Positions 1 through 9,400 of a stretch of DNA of 64,000 bases are shown in pieces. The stretch spans positions 124,001 to 188,000 of the forward strand of contig JAGTRU010000006.1 of NCBI GenBank assembly GCA_018261905.1. Reading direction: 5' to 3'. The stretch is from Pseudomonadota bacterium (GTDB lineage Bacteria; Pseudomonadota; Gammaproteobacteria; Burkholderiales; Rhodocyclaceae). Below the pieces are notes generated by a model that saw nothing but the letters and a program-made list of their open reading frames with translations, had not been told where the DNA came from and did no database searches. Within the stretch, counting starts at the first letter, position 1, and every line of letters begins with the position of its first letter. A program made the position numbers and the translations under genes.

Positions 1-1238
1 CGGATGCTGTGCATGGCCCACATCGGCGAACCGACGTCGACGCTGGCGATGCCCAGGCGCGCAGCGACGATCGGGCCGATGGTGCTGCCGCAGCCGAGAT
101 CGGTGCGATGCGCATAGTGCTGGCAGGGCACGCCAGCCTCTTCACAGATGGCCATGAAGCGGGCCGCCGTGTCGGCGCCGGTGCAGTAGCGCTGGTTGGC
201 GTTGTTCTTGATCACCGGCCCGCCATTGACCAGCACGCGGTGGCAGGGTTCGTAGGCGGCGGGGAAGTTCGGGTGCCAGGCGTGCGCCATGTCGGCGCTG
301 ATGAAAAAGCTTTTGGCCAGCATCCGCCGCTGGTCTTCGCCATCGAGTCCGGCGCTGCCGGCCAGTCGGGCGATGACATCGGCGACGAAGCTGCCACCGG
401 CCCCGGTGGCGCTTTCGCTGCCCACTTCCTCATGGTCGAAAAAGGCGCACAGGCAGGTGGCGGCCGGCGCCGGCGTGGCGAGCAGGGCGCTCAGCGCGGC
501 ATGGCAGGAGGCGAGGTTGTCGAGCTGGCTGTCGGCGATGAATTCACGGTCGGCGCCCCAGAACGTGCCTTTTTGCGTGTCGTAGGCGTTGAGTTCCCAG
601 GTCAGCAGGGCGGCGGGATCGACGCCGAGCTGCTCGGCGATGGGCTGGCGGAATCGTGCCTCGGCCTTCGTGCCGTATTCGGAAATGCCGAGCAGTAGCG
701 GCAGTTCGGTCTGCTTGTTGAATTTCAGGCCGCTTTCATTGACCTCGCGGTTCATGTGGATGGCGAGATTGGGCAGGCGCAGCAGCGGCTCGGAAAAGTG
801 CACCAGGCGCGTCGCGAAACCTCCCGGTGTGCGCACATTGACGCGGCCGGCCAGCGACAGGTCGCGGTCGGCGAAGGTGGCGAGAATCGGCCCGCCATAG
901 ACTTCGACGCCGAGCCGGACCAGGCCGGCGCTATCTTCGGCCGGTTTCGGCTTGAGACGCAGGCCGGGCGAGTCGGTATGGGCGCCGATCAGGCGCAGGC
1001 CGGTTTCCGTTGCCGGCTCGCTGCCGACGATGAAGGCGATGATCGAGGAACCGCCGCGCACCACGAAATAGCGGCCGCCCGGCGTCAGCGCCCAGCGTTC
1101 GCTTTCTTCGAGGCGGGCGAAGCCGGCCGCTTGCAGGCGGCTTTCGCAGGTCAGCACGGCGTGCCACGGGCTGGGGCTGGCGTCGATGAAGGCGAGCAGG
1201 TCTTGCGCTTGGGCGCGGGCAGCGGGGGCGATGGTCAT
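1..1238 (-). CDS. M18 family aminopeptidase (3' end cut by window edge)
   Basis: Metallo-aminopeptidase of the M18 (aspartyl aminopeptidase/ApeB-like) family, a cytoplasmic dodecameric enzyme that removes N-terminal residues from peptides. About 412 residues are visible, of a usual 425-435, so only the extreme C-terminus is missing. Metal-site motifs are present in order: GAHTDSPGLRLKPKP (His ligand), LDNLASCHAAL (Asp ligand), FDHEEVGSES (catalytic Glu and metal Glu) and SADMAHAWHPN. The last visible residues, near DVGSPMWAMHSIR, match the C-terminal His-ligand region of the family. The ATG overlaps the stop of the upstream hydrolase gene in an ATGA arrangement, so translation is probably coupled. 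Family assignment is firm; the substrate is not known. Confidence 0.93.
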   Translation of the reverse strand, partial: MTIAPAARAQAQDLLAFIDASPSPWHAVLTCESRLQAAGFARLEESERWALTPGGRYFVVRGGSSIIAFIVGSEPATETGLRLIGAHTDSPGLRLKPKPAEDSAGLVRLGVEVYGGPILATFADRDLSLAGRVNVRTPGGFATRLVHFSEPLLRLPNLAIHMNREVNESGLKFNKQTELPLLLGISEYGTKAEARFRQPIAEQLGVDPAALLTWELNAYDTQKGTFWGADREFIADSQLDNLASCHAALSALLATPAPAATCLCAFFDHEEVGSESATGAGGSFVADVIARLAGSAGLDGEDQRRMLAKSFFISADMAHAWHPNFPAAYEPCHRVLVNGGPVIKNNANQRYCTGADTAARFMAICEEAGVPCQHYAHRTDLGCGSTIGPIVAARLGIASVDVGSPMWAMHSI

Positions 1239-2125
1239 CTGTTTTTTCCTTCGTGACGGCAGGCAGCGAGCAGGATGTCGGCGATCTGGCGCTTGTAGAG
1301 CATGGCGACGTGGCCGGCCGCCGGCAGTTCGACATCCTTGGCGCCGGGCAGGCGCTGGTTGTCCTGCGGCATCACGTAGTTGTCGTAGGGATTGCGCAGG
1401 CTGAGGGCCGGCACCTTGACGGCTTCGCTCGCCATGTCGCGCAGCCACAGCGAATCGGGCTCCATTTCGCGGGCATTGCGGCCGAGGCCGATGCGCGCCA
1501 GTTCCGTGCCTTGATGCGGGGTGGCCAGGGTGATCAGCTTGGCGACCTTTTCAATACCGTGGCGCGCCAGGTAGGAGCGGCAGACCAGACCGCCCATGCT
1601 GTGCGCGACCAGGGTCAGTTGCTTGGCGCCGGTCGCCTGGCAGACTTCTTCGATGCGCTGTTTGAGTTGCGGCACCAGTTTGCCCATGCTGGTGTAGGCC
1701 GGCACCATGCTCAGCGTGGCGACGGTGTGGCCGGCTGCTTCGAGGCGCCGACGCAATGACCACCAGCAACCGCGACTGACCCCGTAGCCATGCACCAGCA
1801 GGATCGGGTGGGCCTCCGGGCGCAGCCGGTCGGCCGGCATCCACAGGCGCTCGAGGGGCGTCAGTAGCAGGAAGGTGAACAGGAAGGCGAGGTATTCCTC
1901 GATGATCAGCCGGGCCCGGGCGGAGACGGGCAGGGCCGGGGCCGGCGAGGCGAAACGCCGGGCGTAGCGCCAGGTGCGCGCGACCATGCTGGCGCGCAGG
2001 GCGAGCAGGCCGCCCAGCGCGAAAATGCTCGCCGCCGGCCAGTCGAAATGCAGGAAATAGCGGGCAACCGCCAGATAGGCGGAAGTTTCCAGGCAGATCC
2101 AGATGAACAGCGAAAGCGGGATCAT
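1235..2125 (-). CDS. Membrane-anchored alpha/beta hydrolase (triacylglycerol lipase-like)
   Basis: Predicted serine hydrolase of 296 residues. The N-terminus has hydrophobic stretches at about residues 3-25, 31-48 and 75-90, suggesting inner-membrane anchoring. The alpha/beta hydrolase core follows: oxyanion motif LLVHGYG near 109-115, nucleophile elbow AHSMGG with Ser176, the lipase-type LATPHQGTELA, and a C-terminal PAAGHVAM with the likely catalytic His. The frame stays open upstream, but the start at MIPLSLF is chosen because this ATG overlaps the dnaQ stop (ATGA) and the upstream part is dnaQ in another frame. Its own stop overlaps the start of the aminopeptidase gene. The substrate (lipid, ester or peptide) cannot be read from sequence. 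Confidence 0.85.
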   Translation of the reverse strand: MIPLSLFIWICLETSAYLAVARYFLHFDWPAASIFALGGLLALRASMVARTWRYARRFASPAPALPVSARARLIIEEYLAFLFTFLLLTPLERLWMPADRLRPEAHPILLVHGYGVSRGCWWSLRRRLEAAGHTVATLSMVPAYTSMGKLVPQLKQRIEEVCQATGAKQLTLVAHSMGGLVCRSYLARHGIEKVAKLITLATPHQGTELARIGLGRNAREMEPDSLWLRDMASEAVKVPALSLRNPYDNYVMPQDNQRLPGAKDVELPAAGHVAMLYKRQIADILLAACRHEGKNR

Positions 2126-2835
2126 GCGGGCGTTTCGGTCTTCGGCAGCCAGACGCAGGCGCCTTTCGACTCCTTGTCGATGGCCGCCAGCACGCGTTCG
2201 TGCTCGGCGATTTCCTCGGGCGCGGCGCGCCGCACGATGAGCGGCTTGCGTTCGCGGGCCAGGCCGTTGGCGTCGAGCTGCGGGCGCACTTCGGCATCCG
2301 GTTCGATCATCAGGCTGTTCTGGCCGCGCGTCATGGCCAGGAAAACGTCGGCCAGCAGCTCGGTATCGAGCAGGGCGCCGTGCAAGGTGCGGCCCGAGTT
2401 GTCGATCTCGTAGCGTTCGCACAGCGCATCGAGGCTGTTGCGCTTGCCCGGATGCAGGTCCTTGGCCATGCGTAGGGTGTCGATGACGCCGCTGCAGACG
2501 GTTTCGACCGGCACGCGGTCGAGGCGACGCAGCTCGGCGTTGAGGAAGCCGATGTCGAAGGGCGCGTTGTGGATGATCAGCTCGGCACCGTTGATGAACT
2601 CGAGGAATTCATCGGCGATGTCGGCGAACTTCGGCTTGTCGGCCAAAAACTCCAGCGAAATGCCGTGCACCGCCTGGGCGCCTTCATCGATCTGGCGTTC
2701 CGGGTTGGTGTACTTGTGCAGATGGCGGCCGGTCAGCCGGCGATTGACCAGTTCGATACAGGCCACTTCGATGATGCGATGGCCCGAACGCGGGTCGAGA
2801 CCGGTGGTTTCGGTATCAAGGACGATTTGTCTCAT
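2122..2835 (-). CDS. dnaQ: DNA polymerase III epsilon subunit (3'-5' proofreading exonuclease)
   Basis: DEDDh-family exonuclease of 237 residues, the proofreading subunit of the replicative polymerase III core. Exo I is at the N-terminus (MRQIVLDTETTGLD, with D7 and E9 as metal ligands), Exo II is around HNAPFDIGFL, and Exo III around HGALLDTELLADVF. Length agrees with E. coli DnaQ (243). The C-terminal tail, which normally binds the alpha subunit, is shorter and poorly conserved. The gene follows rnhA on the same strand; in E. coli the two are neighbours but divergent. The region just upstream of the ATG is a TTAGTCGGTAG-type repeat and has no clear ribosome binding site. Confidence 0.95.
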   Translation of the reverse strand: MRQIVLDTETTGLDPRSGHRIIEVACIELVNRRLTGRHLHKYTNPERQIDEGAQAVHGISLEFLADKPKFADIADEFLEFINGAELIIHNAPFDIGFLNAELRRLDRVPVETVCSGVIDTLRMAKDLHPGKRNSLDALCERYEIDNSGRTLHGALLDTELLADVFLAMTRGQNSLMIEPDAEVRPQLDANGLARERKPLIVRRAAPEEIAEHERVLAAIDKESKGACVWLPKTETPA

Positions 2836-2840
2836 TATTT

Positions 2841-2930
2841 GTCGGTAGTTGTTAGTTATTAGTCGGTAGTTTTTAGTCGGTAGTTTTTAGTGTTTTTGCT
2901 AATAACTAACTACTAGCGACTAATAACTAG
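2841..2930. repeat. TAGTTATTAG-type intergenic repeat between rnhA and dnaQ
   Basis: A TA-rich low-complexity block in an otherwise GC-rich window. It contains two perfect tandem 14-mers (GTCGGTAGTTTTTA at 2862-2875 and 2876-2889) preceded by a related unit. The far arm (2899-2930) is an imperfect inverted copy, so the block can fold as a long hairpin. It runs into the 3' end of rnhA and supplies its last codons (LVISR and stop). A related copy lies at 61011-61096, and both share the 12-mer ATTAGTCGCTAG on the minus strand. Confidence 0.8.
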
Positions 2931-3365
2931 CTCTTCAATTCCGCGATTGGCCAAGGCATCGGCCCGCTCGTTTTCCGGGTGGCCGGCATGGCCCTTGACC
3001 CAGATCCACTCCAGCTTGTGCTGGTTGACCTGGACATCGAGCCGTTGCCAGAGGTCGGCATTCTTCACCGGCTTCTTGTCGGCGGTTTTCCAGCCGTTGC
3101 GCTTCCAGCCGTGAATCCACTCGTTGATGCCTTTCAGGACATATTGCGAGTCGGTGTAGATCCTGCCGCCGACCGGCCGTTTCAGGGCCTCCAGGGCGCG
3201 GATGGCGGCGGTCAGTTCCATGCGGTTGTTGGTCGTTTCCCGTTCGCCGCCCCACAATTCCTTCTCATGCTTGCCTTGCCGCAGGATGGCTCCCCAGCCG
3301 CCGGGGCCGGGATTGCCCTTGCAGGCGCCATCGGTAAAAATTTCGACGGTTTCTTCAATACTCAT
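2913..3365 (-). CDS. rnhA: Ribonuclease HI
   Basis: RNase HI, 150 residues (E. coli 155), which cleaves the RNA strand of RNA-DNA hybrids. All four catalytic carboxylates are visible: D12 in [12 protein letters not shown]50 in NNRMEL, D72 in YTDSQY and D136 in ENERADALA. The conserved His lies in KGHAGH. The basic protrusion HGWKRNGWK is also present. The ATG at 3365 is preferred over an upstream in-frame start because it overlaps the stop of the upstream methyltransferase gene (ATGA). The last five residues are encoded by the adjacent TA-rich repeat, so the C-terminal tail is lineage specific. Confidence 0.96.
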   Translation of the reverse strand: MSIEETVEIFTDGACKGNPGPGGWGAILRQGKHEKELWGGERETTNNRMELTAAIRALEALKRPVGGRIYTDSQYVLKGINEWIHGWKRNGWKTADKKPVKNADLWQRLDVQVNQHKLEWIWVKGHAGHPENERADALANRGIEELVISR

Positions 3366-4114
3366 TGGCCTTCCTTGTTGCATTCTTTTTGGGCAATCGG
3401 GCGCAGCGCCTTGCCGCGCACCATTTTATTACGCCAGTTGGGGGTGATCAGGCGCAGGCCATGGGTGCGCTTGATGGCGCGCAGCAGATAGATGCCGCCG
3501 GAAAAATGCCACCAGCGCTGACCGGCGCTTTCCATGAACTGCAGGCGGCGCAGCCAGCGCTGCTGTTCGAGCGGCGGGGCGTAACAGCCGAAGCTGCCGC
3601 GGTCGACTTCGAAATCGAGCAGTTTCAGCCAGTCCTTCAGGCGCGGCGCCGAGAGGTAGCTGCCATTCCAGGGAAAGGCCCCGTTGTGCTTGAGGTATTT
3701 CTTGACGCCCCACAGCGACATCGGGTTGAAACCGGTGATGATGACCTGGCCTTCGGGAATCAGGATGCGTTCGATCTCGCGCAGGATCTGGTGCGGATCG
3801 TTACTGAATTCGAGGACGTGCGGCAGGATGACCAGGTCGACACTCTGTGCCGCGAAGGGCAGGGCGGCGAACTGGCAGACGGTATCGACGGCGCCGCCGG
3901 GGCCGGCTTTCTGGCGCAGCGGAATGCGGTTGGCGTGCAGGAAGTCGAATTGCGGCAGACCGATCTGCAGCGCGTTGAAACCGAAAATGTCGGCCACTGC
4001 GGCATCGAACCTGGCCTGTTCCCAGTCCAGGATATAGCGTCCCTGGGCCGAGTCGAGCCAGCGCTCGAGACCGGGATTTGACATCTGGTCGGCGTGGCTC
4101 GATAGTTCCGGCAT
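3362..4114 (-). CDS. yafS: YafS-like class I SAM-dependent methyltransferase
   Basis: A Rossmann-fold methyltransferase-like protein, 250 residues if it starts at MPELSSHAD. It occupies the place of E. coli yafS between gloB and rnhA-dnaQ. The part matching Methyltransf_11 is clear ([17 protein letters not shown], then [19 protein letters not shown]). The usual glycine-rich SAM motif I is replaced by a degenerate LQIGLPQ, as I recall is also true of YafS homologues. Substrate unknown. Two in-frame ATGs further upstream (4132 and 4144) would lie inside gloB. The chosen ATG shares the palindrome CATG with the divergent gloB ATG, and no strong ribosome binding site settles the matter. Confidence 0.8.
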   Translation of the reverse strand: MPELSSHADQMSNPGLERWLDSAQGRYILDWEQARFDAAVADIFGFNALQIGLPQFDFLHANRIPLRQKAGPGGAVDTVCQFAALPFAAQSVDLVILPHVLEFSNDPHQILREIERILIPEGQVIITGFNPMSLWGVKKYLKHNGAFPWNGSYLSAPRLKDWLKLLDFEVDRGSFGCYAPPLEQQRWLRRLQFMESAGQRWWHFSGGIYLLRAIKRTHGLRLITPNWRNKMVRGKALRPIAQKECNKEGQ

Positions 4115-4868
4115 GTTCACGATTTCTTTCATACCCGCATTCAAGGATAACTACATCTGGCTGCTGACCCTGGGGCAGCGCGCCGCCGTGGTTGACCCGG
4201 GGGACGCGGCACCGGTTCTGGCGCGGCTGGAAGCCGATGGTTTGAGGCTGGAGAGTATCCTCATCACCCATCACCATGCCGACCATCAGGGCGGTGTCGC
4301 CGCCCTGCTCGAACGTTGGCCTGCCGAGGTCTTTGCCCCTGCCAGCGAGTCTATCACAGGCTGCAGCCGGCCTTTGCGCGGCGGCGAAACGATCGAAGTG
4401 TTGGGCCAGGCAGTGCGCGTCATGGCGGTTCCCGGCCATACCCTGGGCCATCTCGCCTACCTGGCGCCGGGCGCGTTGTTCTGCGGCGATACGCTGTTCG
4501 GTGCCGGGTGCGGTCGCCTGTTCGAAGGCAGCCCGGCGCAGATGGCGGCGTCGCTCGACCGCCTTGCCGCCTTGCCCGAGCCGACCCTGGTGTACTGTGC
4601 CCACGAATATACCGAGATGAATTTGCGCTTTGCGCTGGCCGTCGAGCCCGATAACCCGGATCTTCGGGCGCGGGTCACCCTGGTGGCCGCCCGGCGTGCC
4701 GCCGGCCTGCCCAGCGTGCCGTCCACCCTGGCCGAAGAAAAGGCGACCAATCCCTTCCTGCGCTGTGGCGAAGCGGCGGTAATTGCGGCTGCGTTGCAAC
4801 AGGCGGCGCCCGATCGCTCAAAAACCGCTATTTTCGCCGCGCTCCGCGCCTGGCGGAACAACTTCTAG
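4113..4868 (+). CDS. gloB: Hydroxyacylglutathione hydrolase (glyoxalase II)
   Basis: Metallo-beta-lactamase-fold enzyme of 251 residues that hydrolyses S-D-lactoylglutathione to D-lactate and glutathione, the second step of methylglyoxal detoxification. The N-terminus FIPAFKDNYIWLL is typical of GloB. The metal signature THHHADHQGG is at residues 52-61, followed by PGHTLGHL, CGDTLFGAGCGRLFEG and CAHEYTEMNLRF, which carry the remaining His and Asp ligands. The C-terminal glutathione-binding domain (EKATNPFLRC) is present. Divergent from yafS with overlapping start codons; this pairing is conserved in proteobacteria. Confidence 0.96.
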   Translation: MFTISFIPAFKDNYIWLLTLGQRAAVVDPGDAAPVLARLEADGLRLESILITHHHADHQGGVAALLERWPAEVFAPASESITGCSRPLRGGETIEVLGQAVRVMAVPGHTLGHLAYLAPGALFCGDTLFGAGCGRLFEGSPAQMAASLDRLAALPEPTLVYCAHEYTEMNLRFALAVEPDNPDLRARVTLVAARRAAGLPSVPSTLAEEKATNPFLRCGEAAVIAAALQQAAPDRSKTAIFAALRAWRNNF

Positions 4869-4883
4869 CCGCCGTTCGGCGGC
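4868..4883 (+). terminator. Short GC hairpin at the gloB stop
   Basis: GCCGCCG-TT-CGGCGGC is a perfect inverted repeat that begins at the last base of the gloB stop codon. There is no T-run after it, so it may only stabilise the mRNA end or pause polymerase rather than act as an intrinsic terminator. Confidence 0.35.
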
Positions 4884-4948
4884 GGCGCGCTGCCTCTTCC
4901 GGCTTGGCGACGTTGACGTCGCCCGTTAAGACGGCGATGCCGGCAATG

Positions 4949-5899
4949 TCAAAGACTGAAAGTGGCTTCGGCCCGGCAGACGCGGTCGCGACCGGCGTGT
5001 TTGGCCTGGTAGAGCGCCCGGTCGGCGGCTTCGATCAATTCTTCCTGGGCCGCATCCGGGCCGGGAATGGTGGCGGCGATGCCGATGCTCAGCGTGACCC
5101 GGCCCTGGGCGGAGCCGGAATGCGGGATGTGCAATTCATGAACCGCGTGCCGAATCTTTTCGGCCAGGAAGAGGGCGCCGCCGATCTGGGTTTCCGGCAG
5201 GACGACGGCAAATTCTTCGCCGCCATAACGGGCGACGATATCCGCCGCCCGTTCCATGGTTTGCTGAATGGCGTGGGCGACCCGGCGCAGGCAGTCGTCG
5301 CCGGCCTGGTGGCCGTAGGTGTCGTTGTAGGGCTTGAAATGGTCGACGTCGCACATCATCAGGGCGATGCTGTTGGTGCCGCGGCGGGCTCGTCGCCACT
5401 CGCGGGAAATGTATTCGTCGAACAGGCGGCGATTGGGAATCCCGGTCAGACCGTCGCTGGCCGACAGGCGTTTGAGTTCCCGATTGGCGACATCGAGCTT
5501 GCGGGCGAGGACGACCAGCGAGGTGCGCATCTGGATGATGCGCTGCATGGCGCGGATCTTGGCCCCGAGCACCACTTCGCTGACCGGCTTGGCCAGGTAA
5601 TCGTCGCCGCCGGCCGCGATGCCGCGCTCGATATCCTCGTCCTTGTTGAGCGAGGAGAGAAAGATGATCGGCGTCCACCCGCCGTTTTCTTCCAGGCCGC
5701 GCAGGCGCTGGGCGACGGTGAAACCGTCCATGTCGGGCAGGATGATGTCGAGCAAGACGATGTCGGGGCGCTCGGACTGGAAAACCTCGATGGCCCGGGC
5801 CCCGGTTTCCGCCTGGATGGCGACGGAACCGAAGCGCTGGACATACTGGGTGATGATCAGCAGGTTGGTGCGGGTGTCTTCGACAATGAGGATTTTCAT
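4949..5899 (-). CDS. Response regulator with GGDEF output (diguanylate cyclase)
   Basis: A PleD/WspR-type two-domain protein of 316 residues. The receiver domain (1-120) has acidic residues E7 and D8, phospho-acceptor D51 in LLDIILPDMDG, and K104 in AKP. A short helical linker leads to a GGDEF domain (about 145-310) with an intact GGEEF active site at 226-230. The allosteric I-site R217-x-x-D220 lies five residues upstream, so product inhibition by c-di-GMP is expected. It should make c-di-GMP from two GTP when phosphorylated. No cognate histidine kinase is adjacent. Confidence 0.92.
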   Translation of the reverse strand: MKILIVEDTRTNLLIITQYVQRFGSVAIQAETGARAIEVFQSERPDIVLLDIILPDMDGFTVAQRLRGLEENGGWTPIIFLSSLNKDEDIERGIAAGGDDYLAKPVSEVVLGAKIRAMQRIIQMRTSLVVLARKLDVANRELKRLSASDGLTGIPNRRLFDEYISREWRRARRGTNSIALMMCDVDHFKPYNDTYGHQAGDDCLRRVAHAIQQTMERAADIVARYGGEEFAVVLPETQIGGALFLAEKIRHAVHELHIPHSGSAQGRVTLSIGIAATIPGPDAAQEELIEAADRALYQAKHAGRDRVCRAEATFSL

Positions 5900-5951
5900 G
5901 ACGGAGGAAGCGGTGGCCTGGTTGACGCGGCGGTTGTCGAAGCGCTTCAGT

Positions 5952-6371
5952 CTAGCCGCAATAGTTGTAGAAGAACAGCAGCGCGGCGAGCGATATGCCG
6001 AGTGAGACGCCGCCCCAGATAATGCCGCTGAGCAGCGCCCGTTGCGCCTCGTAGTGTCCGCCCCGGTCGCGGAAATCGAAATAGCGCTGAAATTCGCCGA
6101 AAGTCAGGACGGCCGTCAGCATGAAAAAAATCATCCCGCAAAACAGGAAAATGATCGGTCCGTTGGTCATTTCGCGGCAGAAGCCAACCGTTTGGTTCAG
6201 GTAACGCAGGACGGAGTCGGTGCGGAAGGCGAAACGACCGACGATATAGGTGATCAGCCCGAAACCGGCAAGCAGGCCGAGGGCGAGCCAGGTTTCGCCG
6301 CGCTTGAATTGGGCCAGGATGAGGCGGAATTCACTGTGCAATTCGCTGAGGAATTCGTTCAGCCATTTCAT
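5952..6371 (-). CDS. Small membrane protein of unknown function
   Basis: 139 residues with three likely transmembrane segments (about 29-47, 73-93 and 115-136) and a charged N-terminal amphipathic stretch. A polar loop (YFDFRDRGGHYEAQR) joins segments 2 and 3. I do not recognise a named family. It is divergent from the DUF748 gene with about 70 bases between them, and lies 50 bases upstream of the diguanylate cyclase on the same strand. The two could therefore share a transcript, but the sequence does not show a functional link. Confidence 0.7.
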   Translation of the reverse strand: MKWLNEFLSELHSEFRLILAQFKRGETWLALGLLAGFGLITYIVGRFAFRTDSVLRYLNQTVGFCREMTNGPIIFLFCGMIFFMLTAVLTFGEFQRYFDFRDRGGHYEAQRALLSGIIWGGVSLGISLAALLFFYNYCG

Positions 6372-6442
6372 GAGTTGTTGCCGCGTTCTCGAGAGGTGCG
6401 TTGTGCTAAATTCAGCCTAAATCCAGTTGACGGTAGATTAGC

Positions 6443-9400
6443 ATGGCAAACGAGACAAAAATCAAGTTGATGACGGGGCGCGCCAAGCAATTGTTGGTGG
6501 CGCCGCGTAGCCGCCGGTTTGGTAAATGGCTGGCGGCCGGTCTGGTGGTGTTCGGACTGTTCGGTTTCCTGGCGGCGCCGCCCCTGTTCAAATCCATTCT
6601 GCTTTCGCAACTGAGCAAAGAGTTGCATCGCGAAGTCAGCATTGAAACCATCGCCATCAATCCCTTTGCCCTCACGGCAAGGCTTGGCGGCTTTTCGGTG
6701 AAGAGCGCAGGGGGCCGGGAAGTGGTCGGTTTTGACGAGCTTTTGGTCAACCTTTCGACCGCTTCGCTGTTCAAGTTCGCCGTCGTGGTAGACGGTGCTC
6801 GCCTGCAGGGACCGCGCCTTGCGGTGACGCGCTTGGCCGACGGTCGCTACGACATTTCCGATCTGCTTGACGAGTGGATGAAACCGAAGGAAGAGCCGGA
6901 TAGCGGCGTGCCGCGTTTCTCGGTGAACAATATCGAGTTGATCGGCGGCAAGATCGTCTTCGACGACCAGCCGCGGGGCAAGGTGCAGACCGTCGGCGAT
7001 ATCAATCTGGCTTTGCCTTTCGTCTCCAGTCTGCCGTATCAGGCCGAAATCCTGGTCGAGCCGAGTTTTTCCGCCTCGCTCAATGGCTCGCCGTTGGTCT
7101 TGCGGGGGCGCAGCAAGCCTTTTGCCGGCACTCATGAAAGCGAACTCGACCTCGATATCGATCGTTTCGATCTCGCCGGGCTGCAACCTTATCTGCCGCC
7201 CGGCCTGCCGATCCGGCTGACTGCCGGAACCCTGGATTCGGAACTGAAAGTGGTATTCAAGGAAGTAAGCGACCAGGTTTTTTCGTTGAGCGTGCTCGGC
7301 CGGGCCCATGTTTCCGGGTTGGCACTGACCGAAAGTTCGGGACAGCGCCTGCTTGGCTGGCGGCGGCTCGATATTGAACTGGCTAACGCCGATCTGATCA
7401 ACCAGAAAATTGCCGTCAAACAGATTGCTCTCGATGGCCTGGATCTCAGCCTGGTGGTCAATCGTCAGGGTGAATTCAATGTCCTGCGGTTGGCCGATAC
7501 GATCAACCGGCCGGCGGCCCGCCAGGCGCCGCCGCCTGCGGCCGGCCAGCCGCTCGAATGGTCGCTCGGCGAATTCGTGCTGAGCAACGGATTGCTCCGC
7601 TGGCAGGACGATTCCAATCTGACTCCGGTGGCCGGCCAGGTGCGCGATCTGCACGCCCGGGTCGGCAAGGTCGACAGCCACCTGGCGGCGCCGATCGAAA
7701 TCGCCGAAGTGGCTTACCAGGTCGATCTCGGCGAGCGCTTCCGGGTCGAGAAAATGCAGCTCAAGGGAATGCGCGTCGATCTGCCGCGGCATCGCATCGA
7801 TATCGCCGAAGTAAACAACACTCAAACCCGGGCCCGCCTGTTACGCAACAAGGATGGCCAGATCGAATGGGTCAGTTCGCCGGTCCTCAAGACCATCCGG
7901 GCGACCGATGCCAAGGCCAGGGACGAGAGAGCGTGGATCGGCAACGTCGCCAAGCTGAATATCGAGGATCTCGCCCTTCGCTTCGAGGACCAGGCGACCC
8001 GGCCGGCGGCGCGGCAGGAACTGGAAGGTTTCAGCCTGCATGCCGAAAATGTCGGCAATGAACCGAACAAGAAGGGGCGCCTGAGCGTGCAGGGGCTGAT
8101 CAATAAAAAGGGCAGTCTGAAGGTCGATGGCAACTTGCAGATCATGCCGCTCAATGCCCAGTTGACCATCGCCACGCAGGCTATTCCGGTGATGCCGCTG
8201 GAACCCTATTTCAACCAGTTCCTGAATATCGCATTGAGCCGCGGCCAGGTTTCGAACCAGGGCGAACTGACAGCGCTGATCGACAAGGATGGGTTCAAGG
8301 GGGGCTACAAGGGGTCGCTGACCCTCGGCGATTTTCTCGCGGTGGACAAGGTCAATAGCGCCGATTTCCTGAAGTGGAAGTCACTCTATCTGGGTGCCGT
8401 CGATTTCCGCTTGCAGCCGATGAGCCTCAATGTCGGCGAGATCGCGCTGGCCGATTTCTACTCGAAGTTGATTCTCAGCCAGGCCGGGCGCCTCAATCTG
8501 CAGGATCTGGTCAAGACGCCGGGGGGCGAAAAGCCAGTGACGGCGCCGCCACCGAGCCCGGCGCCGACGGCGGCCAACAAGACAGCCCTGGTCAAGGTGC
8601 CGGAGCCGGTCAAGCCGCCGATGCCGATCAAGATCGCCAAGATCACGCTGCAGAACGGCACCGTCAATTTCTCGGATTTCTTCGTCAAGCCCAATTACTC
8701 GGTCAATGTCACCAAGCTCGGCGGCCGTGTCAGCGGGCTGTCGTCGGCCGCCAATACCGTCGCTGACCTCGATCTGCGGGGCAGTTATGCCAATTCGGCG
8801 CCGGTGCATATCGCCGGCAAGCTCAATCCCTTGGCCGCCAAGTCCTTCCTCGATATCAAGGCCGATGTGACGGGCGTCGACCTGGTCGGCTTCTCGCCCT
8901 ATGCGGGCAAATATGCCGGCTACAACATCGAGAAAGGCAAGCTGTCGCTGAGCCTGGCCTATAAGCTGGAAAACAATCTGCTCAGTGCCGACAACAAACT
9001 GTTCATCGATCAGTTTACTTTTGGTGACCGGGTGGAAAGTTCGTTTGCCACCAAGATGCCGGTCAATCTGGCGATTTCGCTACTCAAGAACAATCGTGGC
9101 GAAATTGATCTCAACCTGCCGATCTCGGGCTCGCTTGACGATCCGGAATTCTCCATCGGCGGGCTGATTGTCAAGGTTATCGTCAATCTCTTCGTCAAAG
9201 CGGTGACTTCGCCGTTTGCGCTGCTCGGCTCGATGTTCGGCGACGGCGAAGAACTCTCCAATGTCGAATTCGCTGCCGGCCGCGCCACCCTCAACGAGAC
9301 CGCCGGCAAGAAACTGGAGGCCCTGTCCAAGGCCCTCACCGAGCGCGCTGCGCTGAAGCTCGAAATCACCGGCCGAGCCGATCCGGAAGTCGACCGCGAG

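Noticed and set aside
2841-2930. CRISPR-like array
   Set aside because: The units are 14 bases and directly adjacent with no unique spacers, and no cas genes are present.
4900-6022. 372-codon plus-strand frame opposite the GGDEF gene
   Set aside because: Antisense reading; the minus strand carries intact REC and GGEEF motifs.
6368-7825. Long open frame on the minus strand opposite DUF748
   Set aside because: Mirror frame produced by high GC third positions; no domain, and the plus strand is clearly DUF748.
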